Below are positions 9,421 to 17,240 of a stretch of DNA of 62,006 nucleotides, piece after piece. Position 1 is the first letter of the stretch. Each line of letters starts with the position of its first letter. Origin of the DNA: Crocosphaera sp. GTDB taxonomy: Bacteria > Cyanobacteriota > Cyanobacteriia > Cyanobacteriales > Microcystaceae. The DNA lies in assembly GCA_030066295.1 (NCBI GenBank), contig JASJBX010000051.1:1-62006 (forward strand), read 5' to 3'. Under the pieces are notes generated by a model. It saw only the letters and a list, made by a program, of their open reading frames with translations, was not told the DNA's origin and did not search any database. The position numbers were made by a program, and so were the translations under genes.

Positions 9421-9462
9421 CCCCACCGCAAGACGGATGGGGTTTCTAATCCCCATTTTTCT
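9421..9462 (+). terminator. Terminator region after ndk with two alternative hairpins
   Basis: Hairpin 1 is CCCCACCG (9421-9428) with CGGATGGGG (9434-9442, one bulge). Hairpin 2 is ATGGGG (9437-9442) with CCCCAT (9451-9456) followed by TTTTTC. They share ATGGGG, so only one can form at a time. The second has the usual terminator shape. Confidence 0.65.
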
Positions 9463-9520
9463 CTTGAATGATCAATGTTCAGTGCCATCAGCAAATTTTT
9501 TAAATTTACCAACCAGAAAA

Positions 9521-10723
9521 CTACTTTTCAAAGCGAGTTTGTGCTTGTTTAAAGGCGGCTTGCATCACTGCTTGAATTTGATCGGGATTAGGTTTTTTTC
9601 CCCCCATTAAATCCCCAAAATAAACACAAGCCCCTTCTCCTAATGCCCAAGTATAAGCCCCCGCCCAAGAGGCAGCAATAATGCTTCCCAACCCAGGAAT
9701 AAATTTAATTAATTCTCGTCCGATAGACTGGGCTAAAAATCCCCCTGCGATCGCACTGACAATGCCACCAGCTTGAGAAGGGGTCAAAATTTGCCCGTAG
9801 AGTTTACCCAATAAGGTCACCTGAGACACCTGTAAGGCAGTTAAAACGGGCATGGTGGCAAAAGGCAAGGGAACGGCTGCTAAGGTAGCGGCTGCCACGG
9901 AAAACGCCCATATATAGCGACGGGCCACATCTCGGTAAAGATTACCAATTTTTTCCGTGGTTTCTCCTTCTAAAAGTTGATAAATAGCCACAGATTCGGC
10001 TTCGGGTAACTGTTGCGCGATGCTATCTCTGAGGGTTTCTAATCCATAAAAAATAGGGGTGTAACCATCTTCTTCGAGGGTAAAATCAATAAGAATTGCC
10101 TCATCATACAGTCCTTTAAAATCTTTTTTGATCTGGTTAAATGCACGATTTATATCTTTAAAATTGGGAGGATAAGTCGGATGATTTTCAGTTGAAGAGG
10201 GGTAAAGTTCGTGAAGACAAGTAACCACAAGAAGATAGGGAATGTTTGGAGATAATTGACGCAATTCTTGGGCAATTTTTGCTAGAGTTTCTGTAGCAAA
10301 ATCATTGATCTTAACGGTTAAAATTACCACTCTCGCCCGATAATTCGATGTTTGTAGTTTATCGGTTAATTCTTGAATAATAGACTCAGTATGTTGTTGA
10401 ACATCACCTAATCCTACGGTATCCGTAAAAATGAGTAGAGGAAGATCATCATTAGGATAAGTATATTGTTGTGTATGTTTGGTATGGGGGCGAAATCCTT
10501 CACCGACAATTTCTGCTGAAACCCCCGTTAAACCTCTAACAATTGAACTTTTACCCGATTGAGTTTTTCCAATTAAAATGGCTTCGGTTGTAGGTAATTT
10601 TTCTCGAACCGTTTCTAAAATTTCTGCTATTTGTTCATCACTTACTTGAAACCATTGAGGGATTTTTGTCAGTAATAATTTATCTTTGAGGAAATTTTTG
10701 GTTGACTGTACAAATTGATTCAT
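9521..10723 (-). CDS. Era-like GTPase with DUF697 membrane domain
   Basis: A 400-residue protein. Residues 40-220 form a small GTPase domain: P-loop ILIGKTQSGKSSIVRGLTG, a DTVGLGD switch-II-like motif and a weak NKxD region (LLVVTCLHEL, which lacks a clear NKxD). Residues about 265-390 are hydrophobic and glycine/alanine-rich (FSVAAATLAAVPLPFATMP, GGIVSAIAGGFLAQSIGREL), as in DUF697. This suggests a membrane-associated GTPase. Function is unknown; relatives occur widely in cyanobacteria. Confidence 0.85.
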   Translation of the reverse strand: MNQFVQSTKNFLKDKLLLTKIPQWFQVSDEQIAEILETVREKLPTTEAILIGKTQSGKSSIVRGLTGVSAEIVGEGFRPHTKHTQQYTYPNDDLPLLIFTDTVGLGDVQQHTESIIQELTDKLQTSNYRARVVILTVKINDFATETLAKIAQELRQLSPNIPYLLVVTCLHELYPSSTENHPTYPPNFKDINRAFNQIKKDFKGLYDEAILIDFTLEEDGYTPIFYGLETLRDSIAQQLPEAESVAIYQLLEGETTEKIGNLYRDVARRYIWAFSVAAATLAAVPLPFATMPVLTALQVSQVTLLGKLYGQILTPSQAGGIVSAIAGGFLAQSIGRELIKFIPGLGSIIAASWAGAYTWALGEGACVYFGDLMGGKKPNPDQIQAVMQAAFKQAQTRFEK

Positions 10724-10832
10724 TTTGCAGGATGTTAATTTAAAATGATTAAAGTTATAGTCAAAGCAGAGAACCTTAAATCAAATATAACAACATTCAG
10801 AGTCAATTTTCCAAAATTTTCCTGAGATAGTT

Positions 10833-12176
10833 CTAGTTATTAACAATTCTAAAACCAGCGTGTTGATAGAAGTTTGGACGGAACCAGTTCCGATAATATT
10901 TTAAGGTTTCTGTTCCTTGAGTTACCCAGGCACCTCCTAACATCATTTTATGATTATTATCAAAAAAAGGTGCAGAATTATCTTCATAAAGAAAATGGGG
11001 TTCAAACCCTGGTAAGGGCTTAAAATCTTCGTCTAACCATTCCCAAACATTTCCCCTGAGATCCCAAAGTCCCGAATGGCTTTGGGCTGTTTTTAGTAAC
11101 CCAACGGGACTGGGTGAACCAAACTGCAAATTAAGATTATAATTATTAACTTCTTCGATGTCTACTTGATAGTTATTATTCGATCCATAAGTAGCCAAAT
11201 TCCATTCTGCTTCACTCATTAATCGCGTTTCTTCTCCCTTCCAGCGACAATACGCAATGGCTTCATAATAATTGACTTCTACGGGCCAATCTAAGGGTAA
11301 TGGGATTTCATCAAACATGGCACGATAGACATATTCCCCATCATTTAATCGCCAAAATTTAGGATGTTTAACGTTATTTTCTTCTTTCCATCGCCAGGAA
11401 TGTTCATTCCAATAGGCTTGATTTTCGTATCCTTTACTATTGACAAATTCAAGAAATTCTGCATTAGTAATTAAATATTGACTGGCAAAAAATGGCTCAA
11501 CTTTGACCAAGCGATCGCCATATTCACAGTCCCATCCATACAAGGGATTATCTTTCGCTTTACCGAGTTTAACGGTTCCGCCCTCGACTAAAATCAGGTT
11601 ATTATTGTTAGCAGTTCCCTGAGAGGGTGCATATTGCCATCCTTGCGGTTTTTCCAATTTTTCCGTGGGAAGTTGTCTAAATAACATCGAAGAGGTTTCA
11701 AAATGAATCCGTTGATGTTCTAGCCCCATTATTAAAGCCCAAAGGGGATGATTTTGATAAATAGGAAGGTCAAATGAGGTATTGTTGATAACGTCTAAAA
11801 TAACTTGATAAGCTGTATTTCGATAGTCCCAAACTTCTTCAACTTCTGGCCAATTAATATCAGCAATTGCTTGATTTAATTCTTCTGCATTTTCAGGATC
11901 AACGCCAAATTCAAATAAGATTTCATAGTCTGCATTGATTCTTTTTTCTAGTAATTCAACCCTAATTAATTTATTGATATAAAAAGCAGCAGAATGACCC
12001 AAATAAAAAATCAATGGATTCCTTAAAGGATCAGGGTTAATATAAAAAGTTTTATCATCGATAATAGTTTTCAGTAAAATATCTTCTAATTCCCAAGTAT
12101 TTTGAAAGTAATTAAGCAGAGATTCTTGGGAACAATTATTAAGAAAAATCGGTAATTGAGATTTAAGAGATGTCAT
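10833..12176 (-). CDS. egtB: Ergothioneine sulfoxide synthase, OvoA-like EgtB
   Basis: A 447-residue non-heme iron enzyme. The N-terminal DinB-like domain has the first histidine at residue 61 (FYLGHSAAFYINK) and the metal motif HX3HXE at 154-160 (LEHQRIHFE), giving the three-histidine iron site. Residues about 195-447 are an FGE-sulfatase domain with GLWDLRGNVWEWLDEDF and GGAWVTQG, ending in AGFRIV. The IFYLGHSAAFYINKL region is closer to OvoA than to actinobacterial EgtB. The C-terminal methyltransferase of OvoA is absent and replaced by the separate egtD upstream. It joins a thiol (probably cysteine) to trimethylhistidine using O2. Confidence 0.85.
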   Translation of the reverse strand: MTSLKSQLPIFLNNCSQESLLNYFQNTWELEDILLKTIIDDKTFYINPDPLRNPLIFYLGHSAAFYINKLIRVELLEKRINADYEILFEFGVDPENAEELNQAIADINWPEVEEVWDYRNTAYQVILDVINNTSFDLPIYQNHPLWALIMGLEHQRIHFETSSMLFRQLPTEKLEKPQGWQYAPSQGTANNNNLILVEGGTVKLGKAKDNPLYGWDCEYGDRLVKVEPFFASQYLITNAEFLEFVNSKGYENQAYWNEHSWRWKEENNVKHPKFWRLNDGEYVYRAMFDEIPLPLDWPVEVNYYEAIAYCRWKGEETRLMSEAEWNLATYGSNNNYQVDIEEVNNYNLNLQFGSPSPVGLLKTAQSHSGLWDLRGNVWEWLDEDFKPLPGFEPHFLYEDNSAPFFDNNHKMMLGGAWVTQGTETLKYYRNWFRPNFYQHAGFRIVNN

Positions 12177-12258
12177 GATAATGAGTCGTTAATGTTAGTA
12201 TCACTAAGTTTTGTTAGATCATAGGAGTATGGCTAATCATGCTCCTATTTATCCTAAC

Positions 12259-13266
12259 TTATTGGGAAGCTTGACAAAGAATTAAGGCAAACCAGTTATT
12301 CTTATCCGTAAATACTTTGACTGGGTTTAATTTCTTGGCAGCTAAAAGATGTTTAGTTGTTTCTACATCAAACTTACGAGAAATTTCGGTCAATATTCTT
12401 TCATCTTTTTTTAACTCGACTTTTAAATCAAGCTGTTTCAAGGTAATTTCTTGTGCCTTGTCTGATATTAAATACATTTCAATTTGCTGTTTTTTCTCAT
12501 TATAAATAGCTTTATGCTTAAAAAAGTTAACATCAAAGTTACCTTGAAATTCACGGTTTAAATGTTCCAACATATTTAAGTTGAAATTTGCTGTCACTCC
12601 CTGACTATCATTATAAGCTGCTTCTATAATAGCCTTAGGCTTCTGTAAATCAATTCCTAACAAAAAATAATCCCCCCTTTCTAAAACTTGGGCAATTTTA
12701 GATAAGAAATTCTCATAATCTGTTTCGCTAAAATTACCAACAGAACTTCCTAAGAAAAAAATCATTCTTGCTGGCCAAGAACTGGGTATTAATTGAGTTA
12801 ATGCTTGGTCATAAGTTCCCACTAACCCTTGAATTTGTAGGGAACTATAGTCTTGTTTTAATTGTATTGCACTTTCTCTAAGAATTCCCGCACTTACATC
12901 AATGGGCATATATTTAAACACCTCATTTTGCTGATCATAAGCATCTAATAATAAGCGAGTTTTTGTAGAACTTCCACTTCCCAATTCTACTAATTCACAA
13001 ATTCCTGTAATTTGGGCAATTTCTTCTGCATAGTCCCTTAAAATACTAGCTTCTGTTCGAGTAGGATAATATTCAGGTAACTCACAAATTTGCTCAAATA
13101 ACTGAGATCCGTGATCGTCATAGAAATATTTAGATGGTATTTTTTTTTGACATTGAGTTAAGCCTTCTTTAATATCCTGGCCTAAGGAACGTTCGAGTCC
13201 TTTTACTTTTTCAAGAGGCTGTAAATATTCAATTTTCAATTGTTCTGTTTGAAGTTGGGTTAACAT
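12259..13266 (-). CDS. egtD: L-histidine N-alpha-methyltransferase
   Basis: A 335-residue SAM methyltransferase of the EgtD family, full length. Marks include KKIPSKYFYDDHGSQLFEQI, YYPTRTEASIL, the SAM loop LVELGSGSSTKTRLLL, and FFLGSSVGNFSETD. It trimethylates histidine to hercynine, the first step of ergothioneine synthesis. It lies 82 bases upstream of egtB in the same direction, so the two very likely form an operon making a redox-protective thiol. Confidence 0.92.
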   Translation of the reverse strand: MLTQLQTEQLKIEYLQPLEKVKGLERSLGQDIKEGLTQCQKKIPSKYFYDDHGSQLFEQICELPEYYPTRTEASILRDYAEEIAQITGICELVELGSGSSTKTRLLLDAYDQQNEVFKYMPIDVSAGILRESAIQLKQDYSSLQIQGLVGTYDQALTQLIPSSWPARMIFFLGSSVGNFSETDYENFLSKIAQVLERGDYFLLGIDLQKPKAIIEAAYNDSQGVTANFNLNMLEHLNREFQGNFDVNFFKHKAIYNEKKQQIEMYLISDKAQEITLKQLDLKVELKKDERILTEISRKFDVETTKHLLAAKKLNPVKVFTDKNNWFALILCQASQ

Positions 13267-13716
13267 AAGATAGCTAAAATGATTACCGTTAACTTTTGCT
13301 CTCTTATTTTAAAACAGTTTAGCCACAAAAAGCATATTATAGACCGAAAGAAATTCCCAAGGTTAAGATATTTTATGTTTTATCTTTTCTTTAAAAAAAT
13401 TAACCTAAAAAGACTTGAAAAACGGAACTAAGTATGCTACCTTTTAGCAAGTTAAGACAAAGTTAAAATGCTTTAAATTTCAGGGACTATCATTAAAAGT
13501 AACTCTATAATCCCCAATAAGTTAATGAGCTATCACAAATCACAAAGACTAATTAAAGGGAGATCATTGACCAGTGAGGAAATGCTTCATGAGTACCCTA
13601 AAGACCATATAGACGATGAAGTCAACAGAAAAAAATTCTTGCTCAGTGAAACTAACTAGAAAAATTTGGGAATAATAGAACCAAGAAGTCAAATTTACCC
13701 ATAGGGAGGAGTTTTC
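13267..13716. other. 450-base spacer
   Basis: AT-rich intergenic region between divergent genes, with no ORF or clear repeat. It must hold the egtD promoter and that of the next gene; a GGGAGGAG ribosome binding site lies at its right end. I see nothing else of note. Confidence 0.5.
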
Positions 13717-14151
13717 ATGGTTAAGGCAAAATCTAAACAACGTCTGGGAACCATCTTACAAGAAGCCAAACTGATTACCCCTTATCAGGTGGAAATAGCC
13801 ATAAAAGAACAACAAGAACATCCTCAACGCCGTTTAGGGGAAATATTGGCAGAAAAAGGTTGGATTAAACAACAAACAGCCGACTTTTTTGCCGAAGAAT
13901 GGGAAGAAGTTATCAAACAAGCGCAACAAGGAACCCCCCAATCTTTAGGCTATTATCTTAGAGAAGCTGGCTTAATTAATGACTTTCAACTACGGGCTAT
14001 TCTAGCAGAACAGGGACAAGGAAGAATGTGGATGAGAATTGGTGCATTAGCGGTACTCAAAGGTTGGTTAAACCAAAGTACAGTCGATTTTCTGCTGCAA
14101 CATCTTCACCCCGATAAAGCAGGGGATTCTCCTTTCCTGAAAGCCAAATAG
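13717..14151 (+). CDS. Small protein of four MshEN-like half modules
   Basis: A 144-residue soluble protein. It contains four copies of a roughly 24-residue pattern: RLGTILQEAKLITPYQVEIA, RRLGEILAEKGWIKQQ, SLGYYLREAGLINDFQLRAI and MRIGALAVLKGWLNQS. The RLGxxLxxxxxIxxxQLxxA layout is that of the MshEN domain found at the N-terminus of PilB/GspE ATPases, known in some proteins to bind cyclic di-GMP. No ATPase domain follows, so this is a stand-alone module. The start is backed by a GGGAGGAG ribosome binding site. It lies just upstream of the glutamine riboswitch operon; a link is not proven. Confidence 0.75.
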   Translation: MVKAKSKQRLGTILQEAKLITPYQVEIAIKEQQEHPQRRLGEILAEKGWIKQQTADFFAEEWEEVIKQAQQGTPQSLGYYLREAGLINDFQLRAILAEQGQGRMWMRIGALAVLKGWLNQSTVDFLLQHLHPDKAGDSPFLKAK

Positions 14152-14195
14152 TAGCCACTGCCTAAAAAAAATGTTATGATTTAAGTGTAACAGGA

Positions 14196-14262
14196 TAAAT
14201 CGTTCATCTGTTGTTATCAACAGACGGAAGTAGGGAAACTGATCCCGAAGGAACGCGCCTCA
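14196..14262 (+). promoter_or_regulatory. Glutamine riboswitch (glnA RNA motif) aptamer
   Basis: A three-helix junction matching the glnA RNA motif. P1 is CGTTC (14201-14205) with GAACG (14251-14255). P2 is TCTGTTG (14207-14213) with CAACAGA (14218-14224) and a four-base loop. P3 is GGGA (14233-14236) with TCCC (14243-14246). The conserved joining segments CGGAAGTAGG and CGAAGGAACG are present. In cyanobacteria this aptamer binds L-glutamine and controls glutamine-synthetase inactivating factor genes (gifB). A TATGAT -10-like box at 14175-14180 would start transcription near 14187. Confidence 0.88.
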
Positions 14263-14293
14263 TTCGATCCACTACGATTAAGAAGGAGGCGTT
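14252..14293 (+). promoter_or_regulatory. RBS-masking helix of the riboswitch (expression platform)
   Basis: AACG-CCTC (14252-14255 and 14258-14261, with CG looped out) pairs with GAGGCGTT (14286-14293), the ribosome binding site of the first small gene. The AACG half is also the 3' strand of aptamer helix P1, so the two helices exclude each other. Ligand binding should free the site and turn translation on. Confidence 0.65.
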
Positions 14294-14464
14294 ATGCTCT
14301 TAAATAATAACATCCACACTCACCTAAACGAGTTAGACAGTTTACAGTCTAAGTCTCGCTTTCTAATCGCTCAAACCCGTAGCAAGCAACAACATCGTCA
14401 ACTCTCTATGTTGCATCGTCTTGCATCAGAAATGGGTGTCACTGTTGAATCTTTGAAAGCATAA
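14294..14464 (+). CDS. Glutamine synthetase inactivating factor-like small protein (IF7/IF17 type)
   Basis: A 56-residue basic protein. The core RSKQQHRQLSMLHRLASEMG aligns by eye with the IF7/IF17 core (KNRQQSMLSRAAAEIG in memory of Synechocystis IF7), the positively charged helix that binds and inhibits glutamine synthetase GlnA. It is followed by VTVESLKA and lacks the C-terminal tail of IF7. The AAGGAGG ribosome binding site is part of the riboswitch expression platform. Expression when glutamine is high would fit a GS inhibitor. First gene of a two-gene operon. Confidence 0.72.
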   Translation: MLLNNNIHTHLNELDSLQSKSRFLIAQTRSKQQHRQLSMLHRLASEMGVTVESLKA

Positions 14465-14477
14465 ACGGAGGTGAGTC

Positions 14478-14633
14478 ATGACCAATAACCCCAAACACCT
14501 AACCGATGCCGCGCGTCTTCATCGTGCTAACATCCTGAAGAGCTTAGAGCATCGTCTACAAGTTGCTCGCTCCAAAGGCCAAAGTGGTTTAATTCGGCAA
14601 TTAGAAGCTGAGAAAAGCTACTTTGACCGCTAA
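14478..14633 (+). CDS. PirA-like small protein (PII-interacting regulator)
   Basis: A 51-residue protein, MTNNPKHLTDAARLHRAN onward, with the pattern ILKSLEHRLQVARSKGQ and LIRQLEAEKSYF. Size and pattern match my recollection of the PirA family, which binds PII and tunes arginine synthesis/ornithine-ammonia flux in Synechocystis. The assignment is from memory, without alignment. It starts 13 bases after the IF-like gene with a clear ACGGAGGTG ribosome binding site, so it is co-transcribed behind the glutamine riboswitch. Confidence 0.6.
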   Translation: MTNNPKHLTDAARLHRANILKSLEHRLQVARSKGQSGLIRQLEAEKSYFDR

Positions 14634-14668
14634 ATCAATTGTAAAGCAGTTTGCACTCTGAGTCAATC

Positions 14669-14714
14669 AAGGGGTTCTCATTTCATCCATAAGGGTAGAG
14701 ATGGGACCCTTTTG
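14669..14714 (+). terminator. Terminator of the riboswitch operon
   Basis: AAGGG at 14669-14673, continuing through TCTCATTTC, pairs with GAGATGGGACCCTT ending at 14711: 14 pairs including two G-U, with a two-base bulge. TTTT follows. It is placed 35 bases after the second small gene. Confidence 0.75.
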
Positions 14715-14773
14715 AGTAGGAAGTGTGGGGAGCGTGGGGAGAGTAATGTAGAATCTAAAATGAGCAAAAAAAA

Positions 14774-14801
14774 TAAATTCTAAATTCTAAATTCTAAATT
14801 C
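14774..14801 (+). repeat. Heptamer tandem repeat TAAATTC x4
   Basis: Four perfect copies of TAAATTC end five bases before the ATG of the next gene, occupying the place of a ribosome binding site. Short tandem heptamers of this kind are common in cyanobacteria. Confidence 0.9.
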
Positions 14802-14806
14802 TAGCT

Positions 14807-16135
14807 ATGTCTCAAGATTTAATTGCTAAGCTTGCGAATGGATTTAAACCGGTTCCTTTACCAGCAGAAAGTCATTTATATGTTGATTTAAAAGCAGTTA
14901 GAGCAGATGCAGATGTTTATCGAGATTTAGGTAGAAAAATTTTACGTTCTCCTCATAATGAATATACTTATCAATTGTATGCAGGACATCGCGGGGGAGG
15001 AAAATCCACGGAGTTATTAAGACTTAAGAAATTTTTAGAAGATAATAACTGTTTTGTCGTCTATTTTGTAGCAGATGAGGAAGATATTGATCCAGAAGAT
15101 GCTCAATATACAGACATTTTAATCGCTTGCACTCGTAATCTTCTCAAAGAACTAAAAGAAGCAAATTCTACCCCGTTAAAAAACTGGTTAAAAGCTCGCT
15201 GGCAAGATTTAATTGATTTATCCTTGACGGAAATTGAATTAGTGGATGCTAAATTAGAGACAGGGGACTTAATCAAATATTTTGGCAAACTGTCCGTTGC
15301 TATTCGTGATATTCCTAGCGAACGACAAAAAATTAGAGATAAAATCAATCCCCATACGGTCACCTTACTAGCTGCGTTGAATAAATTTATTGATGATGAG
15401 AAAAAACAGTTATCTCCAGATCAAAAATTAGTGATGTTAGTGGATAATTTAGATCGTATTGTTCCGATTACCAGAGGAGAAAATAGAACCAATCACGATG
15501 AAATTTTCTTAGATCGTGCCAATCAATTAACAGGGTTAAACTGTCATATAATTTATACCATTCCTATTTCTATGGCCTATTCTAATCGTGCCAATGATTT
15601 ACGAGAACGTTATGACGGAGATTTGATGGTATTACCCATGATTCGGGTGTATGATCTTAATAATAATCCTTACGATCAAGGAATTAATAAAATTCAAGAG
15701 ATTATCAACAAAAGAATCAGACAATTTTCTCCTACAAAAAGATTAGAAACCGATATTTTTGAAAGCCAAGAATTACTAGATTATTTATGTTTAATGACTG
15801 GGGGTCATGTACGGAATTTAATGTTATTAATGGAATCTGCTTTTGATCACATTGATGATTTACCTATTACTAGAAAAGCAGCACAACGGGCCATTACTCA
15901 AGCGAGGGATGTGTATCGAAGAACCGTAGAACATAACCAATGGAAACTATTAGTAAATGTTCATAAAACCCATCAAATTCAAAACGATCAAGAACATCGT
16001 AAACTATTATTTAATCGTTGTATTTTACAATATGGTTATTTTGATGATGAGGAAGAGTTTAAAAGTTGGTATGATGTGCATCCCTTAATTACTAAAATTT
16101 CTGAATTTATTGAAGCATTAGAAAATGAAGCATGA
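14807..16135 (+). CDS. P-loop NTPase of unknown function
   Basis: A 442-residue soluble protein. A Walker A motif GHRGGGKSTELLRLKKFL lies near residue 65 and a Walker B-like LVMLVDNLDRIV near 225, with a sensor-like IIYTIPISMAY after it. The C-terminal part is helical (YLCLMTGGHVRNLMLLMESA), as in AAA/STAND-type ATPases. No Shine-Dalgarno is visible: a TAAATTC heptamer array precedes the ATG. Its stop overlaps the start of the next gene by four bases (ATGA), so the two are translationally coupled. Possible roles are signalling or phage defence; none is proven. Confidence 0.8.
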   Translation: MSQDLIAKLANGFKPVPLPAESHLYVDLKAVRADADVYRDLGRKILRSPHNEYTYQLYAGHRGGGKSTELLRLKKFLEDNNCFVVYFVADEEDIDPEDAQYTDILIACTRNLLKELKEANSTPLKNWLKARWQDLIDLSLTEIELVDAKLETGDLIKYFGKLSVAIRDIPSERQKIRDKINPHTVTLLAALNKFIDDEKKQLSPDQKLVMLVDNLDRIVPITRGENRTNHDEIFLDRANQLTGLNCHIIYTIPISMAYSNRANDLRERYDGDLMVLPMIRVYDLNNNPYDQGINKIQEIINKRIRQFSPTKRLETDIFESQELLDYLCLMTGGHVRNLMLLMESAFDHIDDLPITRKAAQRAITQARDVYRRTVEHNQWKLLVNVHKTHQIQNDQEHRKLLFNRCILQYGYFDDEEEFKSWYDVHPLITKISEFIEALENEA

Positions 16136-17181
16136 AGAATTTAGATGTAGAACAGTGGGAAGATATACCCCTAACAGAAGAAGAATCCTATCAAGCATTA
16201 CGACGTTCTTTAAGTCGTAAAAACGGCTTTAATCTGTTATTTGTGCGCTGTTCTCCCATCCAAGGAAAACGTATTATTGAACGGATCAATAAAGATTTAC
16301 CGCAGAAAAAGTCTGCTATTCTGAAACTGGATTTAGAAACCGATAATATTTACGAAAAAATTATTAATCTTCCTGATTATCAGCAGCTTAATATTTTGTT
16401 TGTCTGTGGGTTAGAAACTGCTTTACTACGGTACGAAGAAGCAGAAAGCGAAGGGTATCAACTATCGAGTCAAAGTCCTATTTATGGGGGAACTTGGTCT
16501 GGTATTCCGAAAATCTTGGGGTATTTAAACCTCTCCCGTGAACGATTTTATGAGAATTTTTCCTTTGCGATTGTTTTCCTCTTACCAGAATTTGCTCTAC
16601 GTTATTTTATCAAACGTGCGCCAGATTTTTTTGATTGGCGATCGGGACTGTATGAATTTCCTACGGATCAAGATACCTTAGAAGAAGAAGCTTATCGTAT
16701 TGTTTATGTGGATAGTGATCTAGAAAAATATAAACAATTTACCCCACAAGAAAGAGAGGAAAAAATAGCAGAAATTAAAGCTTATTTGACTGATTCCCCT
16801 AACCTCGATCCCATCAAAAAATCAGAACTTTGGTTTGAAAAAGGGTTAATTCATGTACAACAAGCAGAATATGAAGCGGCGATCGCCTCCTACGACAAAG
16901 CGTTAGAATTTAAACCAGATTATGATCAAGCTTGGAATAACCGAGGGAATGCTTTATATAACTTAGGACGGTTAGAAGAAGCGATCGCCTCCTACGACAA
17001 AGCGTTAGAAATTAAACCAGATTATCATGAAGCTTGGAATAATCGAGGGAATGCTTTAGCTGACTTAGGACGGTTAGAAGAAGCGATCGCCTCCTACGAC
17101 AAAGCGTTAGAATTTAAACCAGATGAGGAATTGTATATTAATAATCGTAATGAAGCATTAAGGAAAAAAGAAAATAGATGA
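16132..17181 (+). CDS. Degenerate-NTPase / TPR repeat protein
   Basis: A 349-residue protein. Residues 1-225 resemble an NTPase core lacking a proper P-loop: FVRCSPIQGKRII stands where Walker A is expected and LNILFVCGLETALL where Walker B is expected. Residues 240-345 hold three TPR units of 34 residues (AIASYDKALEFKPDYDQAWN and similar). At the DNA level the TPR units are nearly identical with a 102-base period, each containing a HIP1 site. It overlaps the upstream NTPase gene by four bases, suggesting the two proteins form a complex in which this one provides recognition through the TPRs. Confidence 0.75.
   Translation: MKNLDVEQWEDIPLTEEESYQALRRSLSRKNGFNLLFVRCSPIQGKRIIERINKDLPQKKSAILKLDLETDNIYEKIINLPDYQQLNILFVCGLETALLRYEEAESEGYQLSSQSPIYGGTWSGIPKILGYLNLSRERFYENFSFAIVFLLPEFALRYFIKRAPDFFDWRSGLYEFPTDQDTLEEEAYRIVYVDSDLEKYKQFTPQEREEKIAEIKAYLTDSPNLDPIKKSELWFEKGLIHVQQAEYEAAIASYDKALEFKPDYDQAWNNRGNALYNLGRLEEAIASYDKALEIKPDYHEAWNNRGNALADLGRLEEAIASYDKALEFKPDEELYINNRNEALRKKENR
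16870..17127 (+). repeat. Three 102-base TPR-coding repeats
   Basis: The block GCGATCGCCTCCTACGACAA recurs at 16879, 16981 and 17083, exactly 102 bases apart, with long identical flanks. Near-identity at the DNA level points to recent amplification or gene conversion. Confidence 0.9.
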
Positions 17182-17240
17182 AAAAATCAACATTGAGATA
17201 AAATGAATTACTAATCATATAACTCATTCATAACACCGCA

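Noticed and set aside
14151-14164. NtcA-like GTA-N8-CTA before the riboswitch operon
   Set aside because: The right half should be TAC; only a partial match, so not called.
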